This document shows, in pieces, positions 1-11,414 of a stretch of 64,000 nt of DNA. Each line of letters begins with the position of its first letter. Position 1 is the first letter of the stretch. The notes beneath the pieces are model-generated. The model did not search any database. It saw only the letters and a program-made list of their open reading frames with translations, and had not been told where the DNA came from. Source of the DNA: Mesocentrotus franciscanus (lineage: Eukaryota > Echinodermata > Echinoidea > Camarodonta > Strongylocentrotidae); assembly GCA_037976565.1 (NCBI GenBank), contig CP137686.1, positions 26,063,828-26,127,827 of the forward strand. Direction: 5' to 3'. A program made the position numbers and the translations under genes.

Positions 1-1327
1 TCACTGAGGTAAAGTCACTCTGCTGTGAATACTGTACATTGTAAAATACTCCCACACAAAGAAAATTCCTTAACAAATTAGCACAAAAATATTATACTAC
101 TGCCTACTATTAATGCCTACAGCTACATGTACTGTATACATGTATATATATATATATACATGTATGTGTTGAAGATGATTTATTATAATGCTCCAGTGTA
201 CTGTAAACATGTAAACAGGAATGACGATCTTATACATGTACATGTACAGTATGTAGCCTACTAGCCTGCATGAACTTGTTGCATCAAAACAGCTCACTGA
301 AAAAATAGCAATTAATGGCTTTCCCATTTTCTCATATTGTCGAAGGTACATGTACAGTGTACATGTACATGTAGTACAAGACAAGTTAGGAAAATATGTC
401 AGCCCTTGAAATAAATAGGCATTTTGGGACAATTTTGTTTTACCCCATGAGCTATTAAAAATGCCCCCAATAATAATCAAAGTTAACCCCCCATGTACAT
501 TTACATTCTTTGTAGGGCATGTACTTGTATGTACATGAACTTCTTGTCTTTATAAATTTTGTCTTTTTGTTGAAACTCTGAAAAGACACACCCCCTTCCC
601 AATATTTTTTATGGGATTCACATTTTGAGAATTAAATTTAATAAACTGCACAACCTATCAATGAAAGTACATCATTGTACATGTACATCAAACTGTCAAA
701 CTGTCTATTAATACATGTATACAAATGTATGGTACTTGGCTTGACTAACTAAAGAATTGAGAGGATTACTCTCAATGGCTACCAGTAGAAATTAGAAACT
801 GAATATGTTCATGTACAGTGTATGTACATTCAAACAGATGTCATATGCAAAGTAAATGCCACAAGTTACAAACCACGAACAGCTAGGATGTGTGTACAAC
901 ATGTACATGTATCGGCATTCTGTTAAGTACAATCAGTCACTCTCTTGTGCAAGAAACTTTTGAGAATTTGGTGAGTGGTCCAGATGTAATCGACTACTAA
1001 ATGAAATTGTCTGCAATTCACCAAGGTTTCTTGCTGTCTTTCACAAATCAAAAGAGTTTCATGTCTCAAAATTCTGTTCTACAGCACAAGTAGTATAAAT
1101 GTTACTAAACCATGACATATTGTACCATGTACATGTACAATGTATGTGATAAGGTCTATCCACATGTACAGTACATGTGTACTTACATTATTAGGTAAAT
1201 GTTATTACCTGTTGTAAAATTCATTTACATTTAAATGGACTGTACAATTAGTATATATTGAACTTGGGAGGCTTCAACTATAAATCTTATTTGATCATTG
1301 ATAAACAGCTTAATGATGTCACAGTAT
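1..1327. other. AT-rich presumed intron of the scramblase gene
   Basis: No convincing coding exon is visible on either strand. The stretch is AT-rich and dense in copies of the palindrome TACATGTA, for example near 235, 345, 680 and 1130. Because scramblase exon 2 ends in a splice donor at 2419 reading leftwards, this stretch is inferred to lie in the following intron. Open frames here are short and have amino acid composition typical of random AT-rich DNA. Confidence 0.5.
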
Positions 1328-1503
1328 ACAAATAATGCACTGTTGCGAGTGTGTTAATAGGGCAGGGCCAGTCCATGAGTTTAGTCAGTGCCCAAAGTGA
1401 TAATGCACGCACCCGCAGGTCAAGTGCATTATCGATATCGCACTGACTAACCTGAGTGCACTGGAACTGCCCTAACACACGAGCGAAACAGTGCATTATT
1501 TGT
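1328..1503. mobile_element. Small palindromic MITE, about 176 bp
   Basis: The two ends are near-perfect inverted copies: ACAAATAATGCACTGTT reads inward from both sides. The inversion continues inside, where a GTGTGTTA/TAACACAC pair, a GGGCAG/CTGCCC pair and a GTCAGTGC/GCACTGAC pair face each other. This is the structure of a non-autonomous DNA element of foldback or MITE type. There is no coding capacity. A target-site duplication is not clear, so the superfamily is not assigned. Confidence 0.7.
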
Positions 1504-1544
1504 TTTATAAGACGGGTCGGCAATACATTCTTACCATATAGTCT

Positions 1545-1606
1545 AGATCTAGAGTATAGATAGATATTAGATCTAGATCTAAGTTAGATCTAACTAGATC
1601 TAGGCC
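1545..1606. repeat. Cluster of AGATCT/CTAGATCTAG palindromes
   Basis: Several overlapping palindromes built on AGATCT and CTAG occur within about 60 bp, separated by AT-rich spacers. Seen directly; no function assigned. Confidence 0.6.
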
Positions 1607-2137
1607 TAGTATATTCTAACCATTATTATTATCATTATTAAAATTATGCACAAATTAAATTTGGCTGAATTACGCAAAAGCGATATCAGCAGATATCGAG
1701 CACTGGTTATCTCTTTTTGATGGGAGATGTTTTGCATGGTGGGAAAAATAAATGCTCATGAATATCAGAGGGTTTTTTTATGAGCATCAATATCAGTGTG
1801 TAACAATTTTTCCAAAATAGGAGCACTTTTAGTTCATTATCGATGTAATTTGTACAATTTGGTAAATAACACTTATTATTTTTCTATCATTGTGATAAAG
1901 ATTTCATTTGGTTGTACTACTGAGTACCGACTCAACATTAGTCTAGCAACATTGCTTGTTCGTATGCTGCCTGGTCAGGCAATCCTCCAACAAGTTAAAG
2001 AAATCATTCAAATATTATCAGACTCCATCTGGTTGTGTCCTGAATGTTTCAGAAGTCTTTTTGGGGGGTAGTTTTTTCAAGAAGAATCTTGGAACATTTT
2101 CATACATGTTCAGATGCGTCTGGTGTGAAACATAGAA

Positions 2138-2224
2138 TGCTAGCACCACAACCATTTCTGATCAATTCCACACTGTTTCTATCACAATGCAATCGCATGA
2201 CCAGAACTCAACTTTATCTTTAAA
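2138..2224 (+). mobile_element. Fragment of the 395-bp TTAA MITE family
   Basis: About 85 bp match the right end of the element copy at 33408-33807, including the block CACAATGCAATCGCATGACC and the terminal TTTATCTT. The left part of the element is missing here, so it is a truncated third copy of that family. Confidence 0.7.
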
Positions 2225-2419
2225 GACAGTGATTTTCACAACAAACTTTTGCAGACTGCATACATTCAGTGCTGTGCCAGTTGTGATATGAGAATTCTAT
2301 GGCATGAAACTTTCGCAAAATTTATCTTATCCACTTGCTAAATTTGTGAGCAACATTTCACAGGCAAAATTTGTGAACATTTCATGAGCAAAATACAAAA
2401 TATACGTCTTTTAAAATAC

Positions 2420-2641
2420 CTTCTAGAAGTTCCGTCTTCTGGTGGACCAGGAGCTGATCAATCTGGGTCAGATACTCCAGGCCTGGAGGGCAGTTACTTG
2501 GAGGAGCAGGAGCCTGCATCCACTGCCCTGGAGCTCCAGGGACTCCTGGGGGAGCACCAACGGCTCCAGGTGGGTAAGCTCCGGGTGGTGCCCCTGGGCC
2601 GCCGGGCTGGGGTGGTGGGTAGGCGAGGGGTTGTTGTTCTT
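2420..2641 (-). CDS. PLSCR: Scramblase coding exon 2
   Basis: A 222-nt exon bounded by a CAG acceptor (2642-2644) and a GT donor (2418-2419). It encodes the proline-rich head and the first residues of the conserved domain, ending in ELLE. Confidence 0.9.
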
Positions 2642-3192
2642 CTGCACAAGAGGGAAAAAATGTGCAAGGATATAATTGATATGACGGACATTGGACAACG
2701 TCATGGTAATTTACTACAAAAGAGGTAATTAATTAAACCTACACCTATAATTACATGTATGTCCAATGGATGACGTCATCTTCCTTCATGCGCAGTAACA
2801 GTTTATAATACGGCTGCAAGAATTTCAACACGGAGCTCAATTTCGGCGATGAAAATCCGGAAAAAAGACCCTTAAATGCATCATACAGTCAATCTGGTAA
2901 GTGGAACCGATGTATATTAGCCTAGGCCTAATTTTCAAACATAAATGCATCGGATATGAATCCGTCAAAATTTAGTATTTTGGGCAAAGTTCTTTGGCCA
3001 TAAATGGCCAAAACGTTTGAACAGGATCAGGAGCGCCTTTGGTCGGCTTCTGTCTCTAAAGAGAGGAGCCGACCCTACCCGAATCAGAGGCTAACAAACG
3101 AAAGAGACAGAAATTTTCGGTCTAGGCAAGGCCAAGCTTTGCCTTAGTCAAGGATGATATAGACTATGAATGATATTCTACTTACGAGCCAT
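2420..3192 (-). CDS. PLSCR: Phospholipid scramblase, N-terminal part
   Basis: Scramblases are plasma-membrane proteins that move phospholipids between leaflets, usually in response to calcium. Two coding exons are visible: 3186-3192 (ATG GCT C) and 2420-2641, giving the first 76 residues. Residues 3-50 form a proline/glycine/alanine-rich head ([13 protein letters not shown] near the start) as in PLSCR1-type proteins. It leads into [19 protein letters not shown] at residues 52-70, which strongly matches the start of the conserved scramblase domain. Splicing fits exactly: donor GTAAG after 3186, acceptor CAG before 2641, and donor GTATT after 2420, with phase 1 at both donors. The exons for the barrel, the cysteine-rich palmitoylation segment and the C-terminal helix are not in the window and must lie to the left. 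The start is the only ATG in the upstream exon. The family call is secure; which paralogue it is cannot be decided. Confidence 0.88.
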
Positions 3193-3220
3193 AGTGCCGT
3201 TTGTGAAGTTACTGGGATTC
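3186..3220 (-). CDS. PLSCR: Scramblase exon 1 with start codon
   Basis: A 35-nt exon. The acceptor TTTCTACAG ends at 3221. The ATG is at 3190-3192, only 7 nt before the donor GTAAGTAG. Joining to exon 2 makes codon 3 (CAA) across the junction. Only 3186-3192 is coding; the rest is 5' UTR. Confidence 0.75.
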
Positions 3221-3630
3221 CTGTAGAAATTCAAAAGGAGAGAAAGAAGGTTCAGTAAAGCTGAAACATCAATGGATCAACTATGAAAATCCTGAAAAGA
3301 AAAACAACAACTTTAACTCTGTACGAACTTAGTTGGCATCATACTCATAGTCATAGTTACACAAACTCACACGCAAAGCTGCACAGCTCACCGTATGTAT
3401 GTACACGCCCAACTAGGCCTGGGTCGGCAGGGCAGAATGCAGTGGCAGTGCAGTGCGGTGCGACGTCCACCGAAATGACAAATTAATTGTAACACTTTGT
3501 ATTAAAAACTACGAACAGCTAGGTACAAAGCACAGAACTATAGACATTCCCATATTTCATGATCACACCAAAGAAGCTGTTTAAACATGCATTAATGTAA
3601 CGATTTGGAAAATAAGGGAGATTTCCTTAC

Positions 3631-3735
3631 CTGCAGCTGCGACTTGTGAGAGAGGCCAAAACAAAATGATTCTAGGAAGTAGATATTTACGAAGAGGGCT
3701 CAACCAACTCCAGCAAACACGTGTCGTATGAGTAG
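3631..3735 (-). other. PLSCR: Probable 5' UTR exon of the scramblase gene
   Basis: A strong minus-strand donor, CTGCAG|GTAAGG, lies at 3630/3631, about 400 bp upstream of the acceptor of the start-codon exon. No transcription start is identifiable, so the outer edge is a guess. Confidence 0.45.
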
Positions 3736-5180
3736 TAACCTAAATGTAGTATAAACATTGATTTAATATGTAAACTCGTTTTACAATTCAGGCTTAGGCC
3801 TATGGAAGCTGGATTTTTTGTTTAAGACTCGAAAATAGGATGGGATCGAAAGCGACACATGCTTTCGTGTTTGATATGGGACCCTCACATTTCAAACCCT
3901 TTCCCTCGCTTTTGCCCCTTGTACAGTCAAATCCCGGCATTCTAACATACTACGAAAGTACTTTATAGTATTCTGTCTTTAAAAGATACTCCCTACTGTT
4001 AGTATTGCACGCAGTATAAGGGGCACGCCCATATTGTACCATACTGGAAAAATGTTTTGTATCGATCGTTTTCATATAGAAGAACAGATACTTCTGCCCA
4101 AACAGTTTGTTTCCGACGTCCCAGATTTCGAAGATAGAATAGTCTACCTAGGTTCTTTTCAACTAAAAATGCAATTTCTTTGTACATGTATTCTTATATG
4201 GAGGAATCAAACCAGATTCACTACAGAACCTGTTTTTGTCTTTTTAATTGTTTTGTTTTAGTAGTTTTGTTTTGACAGCAGCAAAAAACGGGGGGGGGGG
4301 GGGCGGGATAAGGCTAAAAGTTGTCTTCTTCTTCTTCTGGTAATCTTTAAAGGGCTATGTAGCCTATCACGAAGATGAACTAAAGATTACAAGTGGTTTG
4401 AGGAAAGGAAATGTCACCAAATAATTTAAGGCCTGCTTTTATTAGCTCGTCTTTTGTCCACCGTGGCACGTACTGCATGAAAGATGTCGATCAGTGCTTT
4501 TATCAGAGCTTTCGGGTCGTGCCTTCTCGCCGGCTAGATGGCGACATTTTGGCAACGGTCAGGCAATATTGATTCAACCAGTTATCATGATTAATTTACA
4601 GAATGCAATGTGAAACTACTTTCAATTCATTAAAATTCATATTATGGGTACAGCGTGGCGTTAATACTAGAACACTTTGGTTTTTTATTTTTTTATTTTT
4701 TTATTTGTTTTTAAGTTAAGGGGGGGGGCTCGATATTACCATATTTAAGTATAAATAAGTACTCGTATAGCTAGAACGACTACAATTTAACAAGAATCGA
4801 CGATTGAATCAATCGTCAAGGCTGAAGGAAGCAGACTTCACCGAAGAAGAAAGACAACATAATCAGTACGTGGCAGGTCGAGATTCACAGTAATGTTTTC
4901 TGAAAGGCCGCTATACTTTTTTTCCCCCCTTTTTAAAAAAGAAAACTGTTCATAAAAGTGCATCTAGTGCCGACCGTCAGAAGGGAACAAAAAATTATTC
5001 AAACTATGGATTATCAGCTGTATTGGATTCAATTCTGGATGGCCAAGACAACGAATGTATAGTTTCTTATAATACTCTTTGATATACATCCCGATGTTTA
5101 TATAAAGTATTTAGCCATCTAAATCTCCAATCTGAGAGTTTATTTGTCGCAAGAACCGTAGGTCTATCATGATCTAAGCT
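3736..5180. other. Intergenic DNA upstream of the scramblase gene
   Basis: No supported gene. It contains a G-run at about 4288-4303, a T-rich run at 4680-4712, and a modestly GC-rich stretch at 4440-4565 that may belong to the scramblase upstream region. Short open frames here show no family resemblance. Confidence 0.5.
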
Positions 5181-5184
5181 CCAA

Positions 5185-5194
5185 TAACCCTCAC

Positions 5195-5231
<37 letters not shown>

Positions 5232-5695
5232 GTCGGTCTCTCTCCCTTCTTCTTTCCTTCACTCTTACCTCTCTTGCTCTTTCTAATTCGCATCCTCTCT
5301 CTCTCTCTCTGCCTATCAATCGCTTTCAGTTAGTTTTCTTTTCTTAAAAAAGATGTCATTGTACGTGTTTTAGCAGTTTAACTTTCAGTGGGTTCACTAT
5401 TCAGTATCATAATTATCTCCTCTATTTCTTTCTAGCTATAGCTCTCTTTCTCTCCACCCCCTCACAAGCTCTCTCTCTCTCTCTCTCTCTCTCCAGTACT
5501 GCCTTTCTGTCTTTCCAGATCTTTACCTTTCCTTCTTTCTTTCTCTTCCAAGGTGCTCCCTAGCTCTCTCTCTTTCACCCTCTCACTTTCTATGTCCCTC
5601 CCCCTCTCTCTCCCATTTTCTCTCTCTCTCTCTCTCCCTCTCTTTCTTTCTCTCTCTTTCTTTCTCTCTCTCTCTCTCTCTCCTGTCCATTCCTT
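5185..5695. repeat. (CT)n-rich low-complexity block
   Basis: Long CT runs at 5195-5232, 5296-5312, 5466-5492 and 5560-5684 with CTTT interruptions. Open frames through it (serine/leucine on plus, glutamate/arginine on minus) are simply the translated repeat. Confidence 0.9.
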
Positions 5696-5699
5696 TTCA

Positions 5700-8600
5700 C
5701 CTTTATTCTCCATTCTTCCTCTTAAAGAAATGAAATTATGAAAATACAACAAATATTTGCAAGTATTGCCAAATATTTTAATTTCCTTAAAAATAGGACA
5801 AACATAAATTGTACACGTTTTACATAATAAATGAAATAATTCAGCCAACATGTTAGCCTGCAATTGATAAGCACATGAAGTAAAATACAAAAACCTTGCT
5901 TCACGCGAAGGATTAAAAATACATGTATAAAAAGTTGGTCCATGGTAGTTATACATGTATATGAAATATTAGAAAATTGTATAAATGGAGAGCATAAATA
6001 GGTTAATAGCAATTATAATAATACTACAGTGCATGTAAGCCCTGTTTTATGCAATTGCCTATAAATCTACTAGACCTACTATTGTACAATAGATGCACAG
6101 ATATATTCAAAGCATTCACATACATATAACACGAAGCAAGACTGATTGCCTAATTCTACCATTTCTACAAGACATCTAAAGCTATTTTAATCTCTACATT
6201 AATATGCAATACTATCAGACCATATCATCATTGCAAAATCTACTCAATATTTTCCCAACCATTAGCAATTACCCATACAACAGCAACTTTTAGAGTGCAG
6301 TCTCGTTCAGTCATAAATCTACTAAAGCATATTGAGCTAATCTTTCAGAAAATTTCTACCTCTTCTTGAATGCGAACTTTGCTATACATCAGAATAGATA
6401 TCATACGGTATGCAAACGTTACTGATTAAATTAATGACTGTTAACTTTGTTTAAAATTTAGGAATTCTCAAACGTAACAATTTTCGCTCAGATTTGTGAT
6501 ATGTTTTTTCTTTTTCAAACAGCCCTATAGAAAGTCAAAATCAGATGCAAATCATCATTTTCTTTACAAATTTCCAATGTTTATGCTTCAAAAATTAACA
6601 GTAGAGTGCAGTCTCATTCAGTATTGACAATTTCGTCTGACTTTGACCTTTTGACCTATAGAATAGCAAGAGGTGCAAAGGATGTATCTTGTATTACAAT
6701 GTGTCATCAGAAAATCATCATTAATCACTTAAACAGTTACTTCATGTTTTACAGATCAAAAAGAAGAACATCATTGTATAAATACACCTATAAATGTGAA
6801 AAATACAGATAAATTGTCAAATACGTGTCGAGCTTTCAGATACAATGGTGACATTAGACCTATTTACTAATGTATCCAGATTTGAGATTCTTCTTCGTAT
6901 GATATATGTTATGTAAGACAGCATGGCTATGGATGGAATACACCTTGTATACAATAGGTGCTATGTCAGGCAAGCTCTGAACATGCTTCTGGGTTGTTTC
7001 GAGCAACTTTTGTTCAAGAAGCATTGATAAAATCTGAATACATTAGTGATTAGGCCTAATAGTTGTGTAGTGAGAACACAAAATCAACCTTAAAATTGAA
7101 TAATTAAGCTACATAATGGATTATAAATACTTTGCACTAAATATTCTACTACTGCAATGTCTATATTCTATGTCTCTTCCTTAGCCTACAGTTGCAACAT
7201 GGATTTAGATGTAAAAATAATCAAAGCATATACAAGCATGGATGTACAAATGTTGACCAACCATTTCAGTCATAAATAATATTTTAAAAATTCACAACTT
7301 TATTTTGATCACAAACTGTTCCTTATATCAGAAACTATAATATTTGACAAAATAAACTAACTTAGGATTTGTCTCAGACCAAGGAGATTTTAGCATTTAT
7401 CTACCATTAAATGGAAGGGTGTAAAACTAGAACTTTTCTCTCTACTGTTTTCAGTACTGCAGCATACATTTTTTTTTAACAACCAGAAATAAAATAGCCT
7501 AGCATTTTATCAATCTATTAAAAAACCTATATTACAAATAAATTTGAAATACACCCAAGAGAAGAATCTACAGGATGTACCGGTAGCTTTATTTTGAGAC
7601 ATGCATTGTGCATACTAAACACCTTTTTGCAAATCAAAAATAGAAACAGCTTATATTTCTGAACAATGACTTATCCTAAGTGAAAAAAGGTTACTAGCCA
7701 GATATTAACATTAGTTTCATTCACTCATAAAAAAAGACAAATAATAGCTAAGAAATTCACTTTTCTACTTTTCCCTGCTTAATTGCTACACGCACATGGT
7801 TACTTTGATATTCTTACAAGTGTATTACAATGTCACTGACCAAATTCCTATACACCATACATTCAAAAGGCAAGATGATTTAAAAAAGACAATGCACATT
7901 AACATTCAAATACTGTTTGTGTTTGTTTGCACATAATGCCTTTTCCCCTGTTTAGCCATAGCACATTATTAAGCATATTTACATATATTTACATTATGTA
8001 AATAAGAAAGGCCAAAGACTAAACCCAGGCTCCTAATGTATCCATAAAGGGATTTTCAATTTCAACCATATTTTACCAAAAATTTATATTCCAAGACACA
8101 CTTATCAAAAAGACAACTTTGTTAATACTTGTTCCATTATAATATCATCCCAAACTTTCTTTTTAAAAAATGTAGGAATAAGGACAATTTACTACTAAAG
8201 TCACTGATATTAGTACATTAATGAATTAAATTTATTTCCTTTTCACCAAAGCTATATCAAAATGGAAGATACCCCAGAACATAATAACCACTTGAAATAA
8301 TACTCAAAATGTCACATCATCGTTCCTTTACCACAAAGACTGGAAGACTAATTATTCAACCAGATTAATCAAATTCCAATAATGAATCATTAAATCAGAA
8401 ATATCAATGCAAAATAGTAAACATAAAATGCAGGCATATTATCATATACATACAAGCCATATCCATTCATACTCATTATCATGCAAATTAATGTGAATAC
8501 AAAACAATAATAAATACTGTACTGAATATTTCTTTCAAAAAAGCAATACTGAAGTTGTGTACTATGCAAGCATAATAATACATGAATATTCATAAGAAGC

Positions 8601-10381
8601 AGATATCTTGCAACTGATTGACCAAGGCTCCTTGAATACTTTAAGAAATAAATGGAGTAGCAAGAAAAAATAGAAACATGTAGATTTCAACCATTTGAAA
8701 ATGTACTCTTCAACATTTCAGGAGCATATTTAAAGTATTATGGTGAGGAAGATAACCAAGAAATAAAAGATAACAACACCTACTGAAGATTCCTTTATTC
8801 AAAAGATATTCGTGAACCCACACACATTTTGTTCTACTTGCATTTGCCAACAATTGAAACTCTTTAGAATATGCTTCTATTGTTAAAATATGCACCGATT
8901 TATGTCAAAATTAGGAGGGAAAAAACATCACTTTAACATTTCTGGGAAGAATGATCATTTATATTTAGGGGTTATTTAGAGATATATTTGCCTTCTTCTT
9001 CTCAATTTCTTTTTTCTTACTTGGCCAAAGTATCAATGAGTTTGACCTTTTGAAAACAGAGTTCAACTCCCTGTTTGCATCATTGATTGTTCAAGATTGA
9101 TTTCAAATGCATTTAGAAATGTGAAACATTTATCTTCAATCACAATATGACTACTCTCTATCGTATAATGTTCCCCCATTGTAAAAAATGCATTCAAAAT
9201 TTCTACTGTTTAAGGTCCTTTGAAGGCCTGTTGAGAGCACCAATTGGACAAAGCCTATATAAACTTAACATCAAATACAAAGGCAAGAAACGATTATTAA
9301 TCTGCTGAGAGCCAGAAGGGCTTTAAATACTTGAACACAGATTTAATGACTTTCTGGCTCTGAACAGGTGTATTTATAGAACATAGTCCTGAAGACAAAA
9401 GAAAATGAAGACATGTCAAGCTGCTCAAACACTTTTTTGCAAATTAGCAGAACTTGGAAGCTGGAAGTCAAACAAAGGTAAGAAGGGAATGTTTAAACTG
9501 ATGTTTGGAAGCATTTTTTTAAATTAAAAAGAAACAATATATATATATGGAATTGGATCATAAAATTGGTCTCATACCTTAAATTTTCAAACACAAACAA
9601 AATCTACATGTACATGTGCTTCAGCATAGATTTATATAGCTTACAAACAAACTACTCCATAAACGGTTTGTAGTCGGTGTGCATGGACTCAATTCAGCTG
9701 TGTGACTGAGGAATGACCCTACTACATTGACACAAGTTGAGTACCAGCAAGAAATTGAGACAGTATGACTGCAATATGACCTTGCAGGTGCATCAGAATG
9801 CTCTCAATAAAAAAACAGCAAATTTTGTTGTTGAAAAAATATTTTTGGAAATATGCCGAGTCAAAATAGTAAGTGTATATCAAAGAAAGGGTGATTAAAT
9901 GGTAAATATTACCGAAAAGACAAACAATAGTATACACCTATATACCATGTAACGATAGAAACTATGGGCATAGATACAGATTTTGCAGCAACGAGGGAAG
10001 GGGGGGGGGCTGTGATACTCTTTCTGGAATAATCTATTTTTTAGTTTAGATATGATGAATTTTCTTTCACTGAGACAGCCATTGGTGATGCAATAGTTTC
10101 CACTTGTAGTTTTTTTTAATTAACATCATCACTGAAATATATAAGGCAAGATATGAAAAATTACGAGACCACCTTGATGCCAAAGTATTTGTAGTTTTAA
10201 AATTTTCAGCTTTGTGTGGCAAAGAAAGATTTGCTTTGAATGTGTGATTAATAAACTTGAAGAAGTCTTGTTTACTGCTGTGTGACTTGATCTGGCAAGC
10301 TGTTTTGACATTCAGTGAAAAGAAATATACATGCATGTGAGTAATGGCATTGAAGTGATCATTATGATTATTAGAACATTT
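5700..10381 (-). other. AT-rich 3' flank or long 3' UTR of the SDR gene
   Basis: About 4.7 kb of very AT-rich sequence without a supported coding exon. It lies downstream, in minus-strand sense, of the reductase stop codon. A minus-strand AATAAA (TTTATT at 5701-5706) could mark the far polyadenylation site, but many similar hexamers exist. Echinoderm genes often have kilobase-long AT-rich 3' UTRs, so that reading is plausible but not proven. The segment 6318-6570 is duplicated at 10620-10878. Confidence 0.35.
6318..6570 (+). repeat. Direct repeat copy 1 (partner at 10620-10878)
   Basis: About 250 bp aligns by eye with 10620-10878 in the same orientation. Shared blocks include ACATCAGAATAGATATCATA, ATTAATGACTGTTAACTTT, TTTAGGAATTCT and CAGATGCAAATCATCATTT. 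I see no terminal repeats, so local duplication is as likely as an interspersed element. Confidence 0.8.
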
Positions 10382-10524
10382 TCATGCCACTCCTGGTGCT
10401 TCTACCCCCAACAATCCATCATAGAGATCTGATTCTGTTGGTGATTTGTAAAGGAGCCCTCCAGCCTGGAGTTGTTCTTCCTCCACATTCTATTCCGTTG
10501 CCCCAGTCTCACCTTTTGCATCAT
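10382..10524 (-). other. Candidate alternative last exon of the SDR gene
   Basis: A good minus-strand acceptor (pyrimidine-rich, ending GTGTCACTAG) precedes 10524. Joined to the phase-1 donor of the exon ending at 12318, the frame reads DDAKGETGATE and then a TAG. The same frame continues for 34 further codons with protein-like composition (EEEQLQAGG, SPTESDLYDGLL) to a TGA at 10382-10384. A strong internal donor, AAAAG|GTGAGA at 10512/10513, would alternatively make a 12-nt in-frame microexon. It could be an alternative terminus, a 3' UTR exon, or a decayed exon. The sequence facts are firm; usage is inference. Confidence 0.4.
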
Positions 10525-10619
10525 CTAGTGACACCAAAAGAAAAGGGTAGATAAGAAATATAAAGAGAGAGAAGGAAAGACAGATTGAAGGGAAGAAACA
10601 CAGATGAAAAATCAGTCAT

Positions 10620-10878
10620 GATCTACCACAGCACATTGAGCTAATCCTTCACAAATTCCTACCTCTTCTTGAATGCAACCTTTTCTATACATCAGAATAG
10701 ATATCATATGCAGACATTGATGACAAAATTAATGACTGTTAACTTTATTTGAAATTTAGGAATTCTTAAACATACAAAATGTCACTCACATATGTAATAT
10801 CATTGATTGTTTTTTTTTCAAAACAGCCCTAAGGAAAGACAAAATCAGATGCAAATCATCATTTCCTTTACAAATTTT
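10620..10878 (+). repeat. Direct repeat copy 2 (partner at 6318-6570)
   Basis: See the partner copy. Divergence includes small indels and substitutions, so the duplication is not recent. Confidence 0.8.
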
Positions 10879-11067
10879 TAATAATCAGTACATGTAATTC
10901 ATGCAACCCTACTAGATATGTGATAATCTATTGGAACAAGATCTAAGTCACAGAAAACATATATACATGTATGTTGCTAATTTGAAGAAATAAAACAGCT
11001 GATTCTATCATCCATCTTTTTAAAAGGTTTGATAATAAAATTAAAATATATCATACCTCTTTATTTA

Positions 11068-11414
11068 CTAAAGTGCTGAGTCTTTGCTCTCCTCAGCTCC
11101 AGGCTCAGCATCTTCTGTTTTCTCTGCTGGTGTCTCCTTTGCCTTTTCAGTGTCTTCTGCCGGTGTCTCTGCTGGTGCCTCTGCTGGCGTCTCTGCTGGC
11201 GTCTCTGCTGGTGCCTCTACTGGTGTCTCTTTCGGCGCCTCTGCCAGTGTTTCTGCTGGTGCTTCTGCTGATGCTTCAGCCGGTTTTTCAGCTGACTCAT
11301 CAGCTGGTTTGTCCTCTGTCTTCTCTGCTGGTGCACCGGTGTCTGCGGTGTTTGCTGGTGGTTCTTCTGACTTAGGTTCCTCTTTGGCTCCTTCTTCCTT
11401 CTCATCAGATTTCA
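11068..11414 (-). CDS. SDR exon 9: Ala/Pro/Glu/Thr-rich C-terminus and stop
   Basis: Acceptor GTTTTAG before 11414; stop TAG at 11068-11070, followed at once by TAA. It encodes about 114 residues, beginning with a KSDEKEEG-type acidic stretch, then repeated PAET/PAEA tetrapeptides, then an acidic end. A donor-like GAG|GTATGA lies just past the stop (near 11055), so a 3' UTR intron is possible. The tail is probably disordered. Confidence 0.85.

Noticed and set aside
3030..3075. Hairpin GGTCGGCT...AGCCGACC as a regulatory structure
   Set aside because: A 9-bp stem in the scramblase intron is within chance expectation and has no supporting context.
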